Program-made: the position numbers and the translations under genes | Notes under the pieces: generated by a model | What the model was told of the DNA's origin: nothing | Seen by the model: the letters and a program-made list of their open reading frames with translations, nothing else | Databases searched by the model: none | Shown here: positions 24,140-36,918 of the stretch, in pieces | Layout of the letters: each line of letters opens with the position of its first letter | Position numbering within the stretch: the stretch's first letter is position 1 | From: Deroplatys truncata | Taxonomy: Eukaryota > Arthropoda > Insecta > Mantodea > Mantidae | Length of the DNA: 64,000 nucleotides | NCBI GenBank assembly: GCA_030765065.1 | Contig: CM060990.1 | Coordinates: 676,171,618 to 676,235,617 of the forward strand | Reading direction: 5' to 3'

Positions 24140-26996
24140 GATGAGTCAGCAAAAGAAAGGAAGAAGTAAAAGAAAGAAAGAGGCGTTCAGTACAAATATA
24201 ATTATGGTTTTGATCTTCTGACTAATTAATGCCAAAATTTGACAATTAAATGCATGTGTAATGGTGTGTAAAAATAGCGCGTGAAATGATAAATTTTGAT
24301 TTTCCGCTAATCTGGTTTTCTTATCTTTTATCAGTTTCAAACGTTCTTCGTAATACAGTCTTATTTTAGTTTATTTCGGATTTTCAGCATGCGTTATTTA
24401 ACTACGGATGAATACATCTCAAGAAATTTTTGTTGAATTCTGTAAATGAAAAATAATTTTCAAACTTTCTATGCCTCCTGGACGGAGAGTAATATAAACG
24501 TGTAACCTTCCAGTTTCTATAGATTTTGGATCTACGAGACTTTAACAGGGCAGTAATTTTGAGAGTAACTAGTACTTTTGCTTTCCTTTAGAATCAGGAT
24601 CCCCTTACCTTGTTTACAAATCGTAGCTAAATAACTGTCTCAAGCAGACGAAAATATATGTGAGTGCCTATCTCTTGGGACGATTCACGTCTCATTAGAT
24701 ATCCATTTAGTAAAACGTGATTAAAAAGTTGTTCAGAATTTACTGAGAGTTTGAGAACACGACAAATAAGTCCATACATATCATACAAATAAGCGGTCAA
24801 AACATGAAAGGAATTATACGAAATGAATGAAGAACTAAAGAGAAATCATAAAACCCTGTAATCATATCGACAGATAAAATGAAACGCTGAACTTTCTTAT
24901 AAATTCTCAGGTTGTCTGCACACAATGTTTAGAAAATAATTCGTCAATTGTTTGAAAACTTCAGCTTGTTTTTCATCCACTATCTCGTAGTTGTAAGTAT
25001 TAATTGGGTGTATATATATTTCCTATAACCCATTTAGGAAAGTCATCATAGGTCCAGAAGAAACTGAATTAGCTTTATATATTCCGAGAAACAGTTGAAA
25101 TTCGATCGTAATCCAGATGTTTCCTTCTAGTTGTATGTTTCATTTCCCCTCGTTAGTTTGTCTGAATCATTATGGAAATGGAGGGGGTAAAAATTCCGTA
25201 ATCATAATGACACCAATGCTGTGGGCAAGAAGGTGAAATAAAAAAGTTCATTGGTTTTCTAAAGGTTCACCTGTGCACTTCAGAGCTGATAGCCGGCGTT
25301 TCGAGGAGTGTTCATTTGAAAGGTGTCAAGCTTGGAGTTCGCAAGTTTTTGTCTTCCAAATTCACCAGATTCTTCAGCAGTAAGTTACAGTTATAGATAC
25401 TCACATAAATTGTTATAACTTTCAATATGTGAACTTCCGCATAACTAACAGGACAATCGTCCGTTTGTTTGTACACGATGGATTTGATACGTTGTGTATA
25501 ATAGAAAAAACTTGTGTTTAAACATCACGAAAGATATCTATAAGTTACTTGTTCAGAAGAAACGAAACACGGTTTATCCTAGCTACGTATTGCTTCTCTA
25601 TAATACGAAACACTTACGCAGGCATTGCGTTTTGACTTTTGCAAGCGGAAAGATGTACGGTGCGTACGTGCAATGTGACACTGCAGGTGGTCGCTAAAGT
25701 CGCATTAGCGAACATGACTCAAACGTCAGGAGATCTGGACCGATCAGTGTTGGTTAACTTGACAGAAGAAAGAAACAAAAAAGGCACTATTACGATCTAG
25801 GGGAATAAACCACCCATTCTGTCCCCTAGTTTACACCCGATGTGTCAAGGTCAATGTAAGCTGTTTGCTCTGGAAGCACAAATTAATAAACAAATAAAAA
25901 TCTGAAAATACTCCGTCCCGGTACCTAATTTCTTAAACTGGGACGTGTTTTCCAAATTCTTATATTTATTAAGTAACATAATTTACATCCACAATTACAA
26001 AACTCTTGTTCACATACCTTAACAGCTAAGTAAAGAAAAGAAAAGAAAATTAAATAAAAATAAAATGGAAACAAAATAAAATAAATAAGAATAAAATAAG
26101 TAAGAATAAACATGAAGATAATAAATGAAATAAAACTACAAAATTAACTCCCCTTCAATTACCTACTAACAAACTAACCCTACTAAGTGACAAAAAACCA
26201 AAAATCAAATACTGGTATCCAGATAACTTCTATCCAAACTAAACTTAACATAATAAAACTTAATTTAAAAATACAGTTAACAATTTCTGCTATTTGATAA
26301 CGGTATCCCCTAGTACGGGTACTAACATCCAGTACCTATCATTTGTATGTTATATAAATTCTTTTGTTTCATTTACTATACTATAATCAGAAAGAAATTA
26401 ATTAAAAATATTTTTATTTAAATAAAACTACTTTTTATTTTATGAATATTTTAATTTAAATTTAATATAATTTCTTTAACTAATTTAATATCTTGGTTTA
26501 ATTTAAATGAAGATTTCTAATTTAGAATTAATTTATTTTATTAGTTCTATTATAACTTATCTAAACATACTTTGATTTTATCTATTTGACCTATTCATTT
26601 AACCCATTTAATATTATTAAATCTTATATCTATATATTCAAAGTTTTTTTAAAATATACACTTTCCTTATTAATTAAAAAAAATTAATTCTTTTTCCGCT
26701 CTTCCAAGTTCGACTCAATTTCTTTATCTTATTTAACGTTTCCTTATTTATTTTCTGCCTTATTTCTTTAGGTATTTATTTAACCAAAGTTATAGTAAAC
26801 ATTTAAACAATACAGTAAATATACCCTTGATTCTCTTATTATTCATAACCTCTTTGGAACCACAACTGAGGTACAGCATATAGAGCCAGGTGTTGGATCT
26901 ACAGCGATGTCGCAAATATACAACGATCAAAGAGCGAAGAATCATAGCTATATAGGAATTCTGTACGTTCGGTTTTATCACACCACATTTAATGCA

Positions 26997-27045
26997 ATAA
27001 TAATAATAATAACAATAATAATAATAATAATAACAACAACATGCA
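26997..27045 (+). repeat. (AAT)n microsatellite in U1
   Basis: Interrupted AAT run (with AAC) at the position that also holds AAT runs in U2 and U3. It is the shortest of the three. Confidence 0.9.
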
Positions 27046-27713
27046 CTTATCTGCTATTAAACCTGTTCGGATTCTGTTTAGTTACGCGTTTGTCTAAACG
27101 TGTCCGTTGTGTTTTCGTAAAGGATTAAAAATAAACTACTTTAAATGCTCCCGATCATGGACGCTGAACAAGCATAAACCATTCTTAAATGAAAAACTGC
27201 ACAAATATAGAAGAATTAATTTATTTCTCCCTTGGCCATTTCTTCAAGGTGAGGGGAAGTTAACTACAGAAACTTAATTTAAAACATTGTGTTCATTAAA
27301 CTATATTTCCTTATAATATTATACTGTTGAATTTGCCTATCATATAAAATGCACAAAATAACATTAGTGTTAGAAATACAGACCATTTGATTTAATTTCT
27401 GGCAATACTTACCGAGAAGAGCTCTTGTGCATAGGAAAGGATTGTCTCTACAATTGCTGATAAGTTATAAAAGCTGCTACTGAACTACAATTTTTATGCC
27501 TCCAACTTTGAACGTGTAAATACTGGGTTTACTTTCTCAAAAACTACGAGATTCTGGGAACAGTTCTGCAATTGTTAGTACTGTACTGTACATTGACAGA
27601 TCAGATTGAACACACTGTGATAAGAATGTTTGTGTTTCGTCTGCGGGATGTTGGATGACTGTTTTGTGTGTTGTACGTTTTGGTTGTTGCATATTATACA
27701 GACTTCTTCATTG

Positions 27714-27990
27714 TTGTGAAGGTATTTTCACAGAAGCAAGGGTGATCGGAGTAACAAACTGTATAAATCATAATTCCACTATTACTCTGTAACGAGCCGC
27801 CGGAGACCATGGGTCCCTTATACCAAAATACTCAGAAGGTATCCCTTCACATCTTCTGAGGGTTTGTCGTGAGAGTTCTCGTTCACTCTGTATACTATTC
27901 AAGATCGTTTAATTGTGACAGTCACTTGTCAGCAAGTTGGCCTTGTTGATCCTTCCTTTGTGGCCTTTCTGGGTTTTCCTTCTACAATGT
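27714..27990 (+). other. Hairpin-rich conserved block, U1 copy
   Basis: Contains TGTGAAGGTATTTTCACA (6-bp stem), the CGAGCCGCCGGAGACCATGG phrase, CTCAGAAGGT...ATCTTCTGAG (27831-27860; 10-bp stem in which the one change relative to U2/U3 converts A-T to G-T, a G-U wobble in RNA), and GTGACAGTCAC near its end. The block is far less diverged between units than its surroundings. A structured RNA or a conversion tract are both possible. Confidence 0.35.
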
Positions 27991-30796
27991 GATGAGACAG
28001 CAAAATAAAAAAAGAAAAGAAAAGAAAGGCGTTCAGTGCAGATGTGATTGTGGTTTTGATCTTCTGACCACTTAATGCCCAAATTTGGCAATTAAATTCA
28101 TGTGTGCAGGTGTATACAAAAAGCGTGTGAAATGCTAAATGTAGATTTTCCGCTAATCTGGTTTTCTTATCTTTTATCAGTTTCAAACGTTCTTCGTAAT
28201 ACAGTCTTATTTTAGTTTATTTCGGATTTTCAGCATGCGTTATTTAACTACGGATGAATACATCTCAAGAAATTTTTGTTGAATTCTGTAAATGAAAAAT
28301 AATTTTCAAACTTTCTATGCCTCCTGGACGGAGAGTAATATAAACGTGTAACCTTCCAGTTTCTATAGATTTTGGATCTACGAGACTTTAACGAGGCAGT
28401 AATTTTGAGAGTAACTAGTACTTTTGCTTTCCTTTAGAATCAGGATCCCCTTACCTTGTTTACAAATCGTAGCTAAATAACTGTCTCAAGCAGACGAAAA
28501 TATATGTGAGTGCCTATCTTTTGGGACGATTCACGTCTCATTAGATATCCATTTAGTAAAACGTGATTAAAAAGTTGTTCAGAATTTACTGAGAGTTTGA
28601 GAACACGACAAATAAGTCATACATATCATACAAATAAGCGGTCAAAACCTAAAAGGAATTATACGAAATGAATGAAGAACTAAAGAGGAATCATAAAACC
28701 CTGTAATCATATAGACAGATAAAATGAAACGCTGAACTTTCTTATAAATTCTCAGGTTGTCTGCACACAATGTTTAGAAAATAATTCGTCAATTGTTTGA
28801 AAACTTCAGCTTGTTTTTCATCCACTATCTCGTAGTTGTAAGTATTAATTGGGTGTATATATATTTCCTATAACCCATTAAGGAAAGTCATCATGGGTCC
28901 AGAAGAAACTGAATTATATTTATATATTCCGAGAAACAGTTGAATTTCGATCGTAATTCAGATGTTTCCTTCTAGTTGTATGTTTCATTTCCCCTCGTTA
29001 GTTTGTCTGAATCATTATGGAAATGGAGGGGGTAAAAATTCCGTAATCATAATGACACCAACGCTGTGGGCAAGAAGGTGAAATAAAAAAGTTCATTGGT
29101 TTTCTAAAGGTTCACCTTTGCACTTCAGAGCTGATAGCCGGCGTTTCGAGGAGTGTTCATTTGAAAGGTGTCAAGCTTGGAGTTCGCAAGTTTTCGTGTT
29201 CCAAATTCATCAGATTCTTCAGCAGTAAGTTGCAGTTATAGATACTCACATAAATTGTTATAAATTTCAATATGTGAACTTCCGCATAACTAACAGGACA
29301 ATCGTCCGTTTGTTTGTACACGATGGATTTGATACGTTGTGTATAATAGAAAAAACTTGCGTTTAAACATCACGAAAGATATCTATAAGTTACTTGTTCA
29401 GAAGAAACGAAACACGTTTTATCCTAGCTACGTATTGCTTCTCTATAATACGAAATACTTACGCAGGCATTGCGTTTTGACTTTTGCAAGCGAAAAGATG
29501 TACAGTGCGTACGTGCAATGTGACACTGCAGGTGGTCGCTAATGTTCTCATTAGCGAACATGACTCAAACGTCAAGAGATCTGGACCGATCAATGTTGGT
29601 TAACTTGACAGAAGAAAGAAACAAAATGGCACTATTGCGATCTAAGGGAATGAACCGCCCTTTCTGGCCCCTAGTTTACACCCGATGTGGCAAGGTCAAT
29701 GCAAGCAGTTTGCTCTGGAAGCACAAATTAATAAACAGATAAAAATCTGAAAATACTCCGTCCCGGTACCTAATTTCTTAAACCGGGACGTGTTTTCCAA
29801 ATTCTTATATTTATTAAGTAACATATAATTTACATCAACAATTACAAATTTCATTGTTCACATATCTTAGCAGCTAAGTAAAGAAAAAAAAAGAAAAATT
29901 AAACTAAAATAAAATGGAAACAAAATAAAATAAATAAGAATAAAATAAGTAAGAATAAACATGAAGATAATAAATGAAATAAAACTACAAAATTAACTCC
30001 CCTTCAATTACCTACTAACAAACTAACCCTACTAAGTGACAAAAAACCAAAAATCAAATACTGGTATCCAGATAACTTCTATCTAAACTAAACTTAACAT
30101 AATAAAACTTAATTTAAAAATACAGTTAACAATTTCTGCTATTTGTTAACGGTATCCCGTAGTACGGGTACTGATATCCGGTACCTATCATTTGTAAGTT
30201 ATATGAATTCTTTGTTTCATTTACAATACTATAATCAGAAAGAAATTAATTAAAAAAATATTGTTATTCAAATAAAATTAATTTTTATTTTATGAATTTT
30301 TCAATTTTTATTTAGTATATTTTCATTATAATTGTTATATTAATCTATATTTTCAAAAATTTATCCTTTTATTTAATCTATTAAAATATTACAAACCTAA
30401 TATAATTTCTTTAACTAATTTAATTTCTTGGTTTAATTTAAATAAGGATTTCTACTTTAGAATTAATTTACTTTATTAGTTCTACTATTACTTAGGTATC
30501 TAAATATAGTTTGGTTGAATCTATTTGACCTATTAATTTAACCCATTTATATTATTAAATCTTATTTGTTATTTATATGTAAATTAAATTTAAGCTCTTT
30601 TTAAAACATACACTTTCCTTATTAATTAAAAAAAATTTAATTTTTTTCTGCTCTTCCAATTTTGACTCAATTACTTTATCTTATTTAACGTTTCCTTATT
30701 TATTTTCTGCCTTATTTATTTAGGTATTTATTTAACCAAAGCTATATTAAACATTTAAACAATACAGTAAATATACCCTTGATTCTCTTATTATTC

Positions 30797-30948
30797 ATAA
30801 CCTCTTTGGAAACACAACCTGAGGTACAGCATATAGAGCCAGGCGTTGGATCTACAACCATGTCGCAAATGTACAACGATCAAAGAGCTAAGAATCTGAG
30901 CTATATAGGAATTCTGTACGTTCGGTTTTATCACACCACATTTAATGC

Positions 30949-30950
<2 letters not shown>
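30797..30950 (+). other. Open frame conserved between U2 and U3 (U2 copy)
   Basis: About 50 codons containing IEPGVGSTT, an in-frame ATG at 30860, MSQMYNDQRAKN and SYIGILYV. The U3 copy keeps the same frame; the differences in the central 30 codons fall at third positions (ACC/ACG, TAC/TAT, AAC/AAT). No known family recognised. It may be a remnant of an exon or of a transposon protein carried inside the repeated unit. The run into the AAT tract is not expected to be coding. Confidence 0.3.
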
Positions 30951-31004
<54 letters not shown>

Positions 31005-31010
31005 CAACAA
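30951..31010 (+). repeat. (AAT)n microsatellite in U2
   Basis: Long AAT run followed by ACAACAACA, orthologous in position to the U1 and U3 runs. Confidence 0.9.
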
Positions 31011-31673
31011 CATGCACTTATCTGCTATTAAACCTGTTCGGATTCTGTTTAGTTACGCGTTTGTCCAAACGTGTCCGTTGTGTTTTCGTAAAGGATTAAA
31101 AATAAACTACTTTAAATGCACCCGATCATGGACACTGAACAAGCATAAACCATTCTTAAATGAAAAACTGCACAAATATAGAAGATTTAATTTATTTCTC
31201 CCTTAGCCATTTCTTCAAGGTGAGGGGAAAGTTAACTACGAAAACTTAATTTAAAACATTGTGTTCATTAAGCTATATTTCCTTATAATATTATACTGTT
31301 GCGTTTGCCTATTATATAAAATACACAAACCAACATTAGTGTTAGAAATGCAGACCATTTGATTTAATTTCTGACAATACTTACCGAGAAGAGCTCTTGT
31401 GCATAGGAAAGGATTGTCTCTAGAATTGTTGATAAGTTACGAATGCTGCTACTGAAGTGCAATTTTTATGCCTCCAACTTTGAACGTGTAAATACTGGGT
31501 TTACTTTCTCTGGGAACAGTTCTGCAATTGTTAGTACTGTACTGTACATTGACAGATCAGATTGAACACACTGTGATAAGAATGTTTGTGTTTCGTCTGC
31601 GGGATGTTGGATGACTGTTTTGTGTGTTGTACGTTTTGGTTGTTGCATATTATACAGACTTCTTCACTGTTGT

Positions 31674-31946
31674 GAAGGTATTTTCACAGAAGCAAGGGTG
31701 ATCGGAGTAACAAACTGTATAAATCATAATTCCACTATTACTCTGTAACGAGCCGCCGGAGACCATGGGTCCCTTATACCAAAATACTCAGAAGATATCC
31801 CTTCACATCTTCTGAGGGTTTGTCGTGAGAGTTCTCGTTCACTCTGTATACTATTCAAGATCGTTTAATTGTGACAGTCACTTGTCAGCAAGTTGACGTT
31901 ATTGATCCTTCCTTTGTGGCCTTTCTGCGTTTACCTTCTACAATGT
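31674..31946 (+). other. Hairpin-rich conserved block, U2 copy
   Basis: As in U1, with a perfect 10-bp stem CTCAGAAGAT / ATCTTCTGAG around a 10-base loop at 31787-31816. Practically identical to the U3 copy over about 270 bp. Confidence 0.35.
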
Positions 31947-34900
31947 GATGAGACAGCAAAATAAAAAAAGAAAAGAAAGGCGTTCATTGCAGATGTGATT
32001 GTGGTTTTGATCTTCTGACCACTTAATGCCCAAATTTGGCAATTAAATTCATGTGTGCAGGTGTATAAAAATACGTGTGAAATGTTAATGTTGATTTTCC
32101 TCTAATCCGGTTTTCTTATCTTTTACCGGTTTCAAATATTATTCGTAACACTGTTTTTATTTTGTTTATTTCGGATTTTCAGCATGCCTTATTTAACTGC
32201 GCACGAATACATCTCAAGAACTTTTTTTATATCATGCACGTTTTTGAATTTTAATACATGATCGATTTTTGTAGCATGAGCGTTACATACTTTATGAGTT
32301 TTTACAGAAAAGGGTATAAAGCTCCACCAAATTTATTCTTTGATTGTAATCACATATATTCGAGAAATAATACACAGAATTCAAGTTTAAAATGTTCATC
32401 AAGTGTGGCAATTTCAAATATGCCTGAAAACTGTTTTCACTGAAAGTCAAAAACATAGCACCACGAACATGAATTTCCTGTTATAAGTTGTTTTAAATCA
32501 ATCTAGTTAAACGTTTCAATTCAATTGACTGAAAATTGTGGAAGTTAACAATTTCGGTACTGAGTACCCTTATAAACCAAAATTAAATGCCGAATCATAA
32601 ATTCCTGATGGTTAAATGTCAGTGAGCTTTTGATAATTTTCAGAATTTACGTCTACGACGTGAGTAAAAACTAAATTTCTAATAATATCCAGCGAAGTTT
32701 GCACGTAGCATTTGTATTGCATTGTGATTTTCAGCCAGAATTTGAAGTTGATAAGTTACATATTGCAAATTTTAGGATGGTTACAGATGAGCTGCCTTGA
32801 TAAGAATAAAGCAAAATGGAGAAGAGAAATTAAGAGGAAGGCCATGCTTAATGTCTCCGTAACAGACCGTCTTGTATTTTTTATACCGATGCTATTGTTT
32901 TGGGCTATTTAATTTACGTTTAAAATCTTAGGCCATGGAATGGTTGAAATGAATATTGCAATGAGCCCCGGGAACGCTAAGCTGACAGTTATCTGATTTT
33001 GCATTGTGAGGGTAATGGAATGTCCCGAAAAAAAAACACACACTCATATAAGAAAGTCACCTCCAGCTAGCGTAATTATGGGCCTCCCACGTAAAAGAAA
33101 CAAATGGGAATGGCATTTATTGCACCACCACCTCATGAAACCGAGTACGATGACTCAGACTCGTATTGAGGTGCCGAATTCGATTCCTGTTCGACCGTGA
33201 TACCGTAATTATTGACGGGAGATATATTACAAAACTGCCTACTAGTGATATAGTTGAATAACATTATTTATTTTAATTTTATAAACAGTTAAATTAATTT
33301 TTCCTTCGTTCCAATAAGTTAATTTTATTTTGGAAAGCATGTGGTTGTTTTAGTGTGGTAAAATCTTAAGGCAAAAGTAGGACCTCTTCCGATCCTGTTC
33401 ATCGTCTGTAACAATAAGCGTGTGCCATGAAATGAAATGAAGCCTGTTGTGTCCCCTTAAGGGCAAAGGCTTTCCTGTAGAGGGATAAAGCTCTTCCATA
33501 TATCTCTCACTTTTTAATAGTACAGAAAGCTAAGTGCAACAATTAACATTTCATTATTTGATACCATTGTTGTTCAAATCTGTAAAACATGGTAATTGTG
33601 TATGTATCCATAAATCTAATTTTGTATAATGTCTATATAAATATTATTTGAATCCTCTGAACTCCGGTTTGGAAATTGCAATCAGTGCCATATTTGGTCC
33701 TTTTGCAACAGGGCCTCCGATATTCTGGCTGCGCCACTGACCTTTGGTATTGTATTTCTTTTGGGCTTTTGCAAAATTTTAAGCCCCTGAAACCGTCACT
33801 GTAAATGAAAAATAATTTGCATACCTTGTATGCCTCCTAGACTGGTAGTAGTATAAACGTGTAGCCTTCCAGTTTCTGTAGACTTAGGATCTACAAGACT
33901 ATAAGACAGGGCACAAATGGGCAGTAATTCTGAGAGTAACTAGCAGTTTTGCTTTCCTTTGGTATCAGGATCGATTGCTTTATTTTCAAACCGTTAGCTA
34001 AGTAACTGTCTCAAGCAGACGTTAAAAATATCTGTGAGTTGGACTGGTGCTCTTCTCTTGAGATGGTTCACGTCTCATTAGTTATCCATCTAGTAAAAGT
34101 GATTAAAAAGTAACTCACAATTTACTGAGAAGTTAAGAACATGACAAATAAGTCCATACATATCATACAAATAAGCGGACAAAACCTGAAGAGGAATTAT
34201 AAGAAATGAATGAAGTACTAAAGAGGAATCATAAAACCCTGTAATCATATCGACAGCTAAAATGAAACGCTGACCTTTCCTATAAATTCTCAGGTTGCCT
34301 ATCAACATTGCTTAGAAAACAAATAGTCTATTCTTTGAAAACCTCAGCTTGTTTTTCATCCACTATCTCGTAGTTGTAAATATTAATGGTATGCATATAT
34401 ATTTTTTATAAACCATTAAGGAAGGTCGTCATAGGTCAAGAAGAAATTGAATTAACTTTATATATTCCGAGAGACATTTGAATTGCTATCATAATCCAGA
34501 TGTTTCCTTCTAGTTGTATGTTTCATTCCCTCGTTAGTTTGTTTTAATCATTATGGAAATGGAGGGGGTAAAAATTCCGTAATCATAATGACACCAGCGC
34601 TGTGCTCTCCGCTGTGGGCAAAAATGTGAAATAAAAACGTTCATCGGTTTTCTAAAGGTTCACCTGTGCACTACAGAGCTGATAGCCGCCGTTTCGAGGA
34701 GTGTTCTTTTGAAAGGTGTCATGTTCTGAGTTCACAAGTTTTTGTCTTCCAAATTCACCAGATTCTTCAGCAGTAAGTTACAGTTATAGATACTCATATA
34801 AGTTGTTATAATTTTCAATATGTAGACTTCAGTAAAACTAAGAGGGCAATCGTCCGTTTGTTTGTACACGACGTATTTGAAACGTTTTTCAATTTCTTAT

Positions 34901-35775
34901 ATATTATACATATATATATATATATATATAAGTAACATAATTTACATCCACAAATACAAAACTCGTGGTTCCCATACCTTAACAACTAAGTAAATAAAGA
35001 AGAAAACAAAATTAAATAAAAATAAAATAGTAAGTAGAACAAAATAAATAAGAATGCAATTGGTAAGAATAAAAATAAAATAAAACCACAAAGTTAACTC
35101 TACTTCAATTACTTACTAACAAACTAATCCTATTAACCCACTAGCGTACTAACCAACAAAAAAACGAAAAATCAAATACCCGTATCCAGCTAATGTCTTA
35201 TAAATTCTTTTGTTCCGTCACTATTCTATAATTTAAAAAATATTTTAGTTAATAAAATTAATTTTTATTTTATGAATTGTTTAATATTATATTTAATATA
35301 TTTTAATTATATTTGTTATATTAATATATATGTTCACAAATTTCCTTTTAAGTAATCTATTAAAATATTATAAAATTTAAATAATTTCTTTAACTAATTT
35401 AACTTCTTGGTTTAATTTAAGTAAACATTTCTAATTTACAATGAATTTATTTTATTAGTTCTGCTTCAACTTATCTAAATATATTCTGGTTTAATCTATT
35501 TGACCTATTAATTTAACCTATTTGTATTATTAAGTCTTGTTTATTATGTATATTTAAATTAAAATTAAGTTTCTTTTTAAAGTATACACTTTCCTTATTA
35601 ATTCAAAACTTTTTAATTTTGTTCTACTCTTCCAATTTTAACTGAATTTCTTTATCTTAATTAATTGTTTCCTTATTTATTTTCTACTTACTTATTTATT
35701 TAGGTATTTATTTAACCAAAGCTGTAGTATACATTTAAATAACACCGTAAATATACCTTGCTTCTCTTATTATTC

Positions 35776-35927
35776 CTAACCTCTTTGGAAAACCAACCTG
35801 AGGTACAGCATATAGAGCCAGGCGTTGGATCTACAACGATGTCGCAAATGTATAATGATCAAAGAGCTAAGAATCTGAGCTATATAGGAATTCTGTACGT
35901 TCAGATTTATCACACTACATTGAACAA

Positions 35928-35930
<3 letters not shown>
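35776..35930 (+). other. Open frame conserved between U2 and U3 (U3 copy)
   Basis: U3 counterpart with in-frame ATG at 35839. In U1 the frame upstream of this ATG is broken by an indel (near 26865), and replacement changes have accumulated, so U1 looks non-coding. Confidence 0.3.

Positions 35931-35976
<46 letters not shown>
35927..35976 (+). repeat. (AAT)n microsatellite in U3
   Basis: Uninterrupted AAT run at the orthologous position; the flanking sequence differs from U2 (TTGAACAA before, GATGCACTTATC after). Confidence 0.9.
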
Positions 35977-35977
<1 letters not shown>

Positions 35978-36644
35978 GATGCACTTATCTGCTATTGAAC
36001 TCGTTCAGATTATGTTTACTCTAAACGTGTTCCTTATGTTTTCGTAAAAGATTAAAAATAAACTACTTTAAATGCTCCCGATCATGGGCAAAAAACAAGC
36101 ATAAACCATTTTTAAATGAAAAACTGTACAAATATAGAAGATTTAACTTTATTCTCTTTTGCCCATTTCTTCAAGATAAGGGGAAAGTTAACCAAAGTTA
36201 CTTAATTTAAAACAATGTGTTCATTATATTATATTTCATTAAGATATTATACGTTGCATTTGCTTATAATATAAAATACACACACCAACATTAGTATTAG
36301 AAATACTGACCATTTGATTTAATTTCTGACAATACTTACCGAGAAGACCTCTTGTACATAGGAAAGGATAGTCTCTAGAATTGCTGATAAGTTATGAATG
36401 CTGCTACTGAAATGCAAGCTTTATGCCTACAACTTTGTAATGTGTAAATACTGGGTTTACTTTCTCAAAAACTACGAGATTCAGGGAACAGTTCTGCATT
36501 TGTTAGTACTGTACTGTACATTGACAGATCAGATTGAACACACTGATAAGTGTGTTTGAGTTTCGTCTGCGGGATGTTGCATGACTCTGTGTTGTGTGTT
36601 GTACGTTTTGGTTGTTGCATATTATACAGATTTCTTCACTGTTG

Positions 36645-36918
36645 TGAAGGTATTTTCACAGAAGCAAGGGTGATCGGAGTAACAAACTGTATAAATCATA
36701 ATTCCACTATTACTCTGTAACGAGCCGCCGGAGACCATGGGTCCCTTATACCAAAATACTCAGAAGATATCCCTTCACATCTTCTGAGGGTTTGTCGTGA
36801 GAGTTCTCGTTCACTCTGTATACTATTCAAGATCGTTTAATTGTGACAGTCACTTGTCAGCAAGTTGACGTTATTGATCCTTCCTTTGTGGCCTTTCTGC
36901 GTTTACCTTCTACAATGT
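36645..36918 (+). other. Hairpin-rich conserved block, U3 copy
   Basis: Same perfect stem at 36759-36788. DNA just upstream of the block differs from U2 by many substitutions and indels, so the identity changes abruptly at its left edge. Confidence 0.35.

Larger units (their letters stand above)
24140..27990 (+). repeat. Segmental tandem repeat unit U1 (3.85 kb)
   Basis: First of four units that begin GATGAGNCAGCAAAA. Landmarks shared with U2 and U3: TATGCCTCCT, GGAAATGGAGGGGGTAAAAA, an AT-rich block, a CATATAGAGCCAGG block, an AAT microsatellite, and the conserved CGAGCCGCCGGAGACCATGG block near the end. Lacks the ~1.6-kb segment that U3 holds at about 32235-33803. No intact gene; frames such as 25494-25697 differ from U2 mostly at replacement sites. 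Confidence 0.9.
27991..31946 (+). repeat. Segmental tandem repeat unit U2 (3.96 kb)
   Basis: Very similar to U1 over nearly its whole length, with the same deletion junction (GTTGAATTCTGTAAATGAAA). U1 and U2 therefore share a recent ancestor younger than the deletion. U2 also keeps a 107-codon frame (30779-31099) containing the AAT microsatellite. Confidence 0.9.
31947..36918 (+). repeat. Segmental tandem repeat unit U3 (4.97 kb, long form)
   Basis: Carries the extra segment (about 32235-33803) that U1 and U2 lack, and lacks their part around 25490-25900, where a (TA)n run (34906-34930) sits instead. It is more diverged from U1/U2 than they are from each other, except in the last ~300 bp, which are practically identical to U2. 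Confidence 0.88.

Noticed and set aside
25494-25697. 67-codon frame, also present at 29339-29542
   Set aside because: The start is not ATG, and all five amino-acid differences between the copies are replacements, so no sign of constraint.
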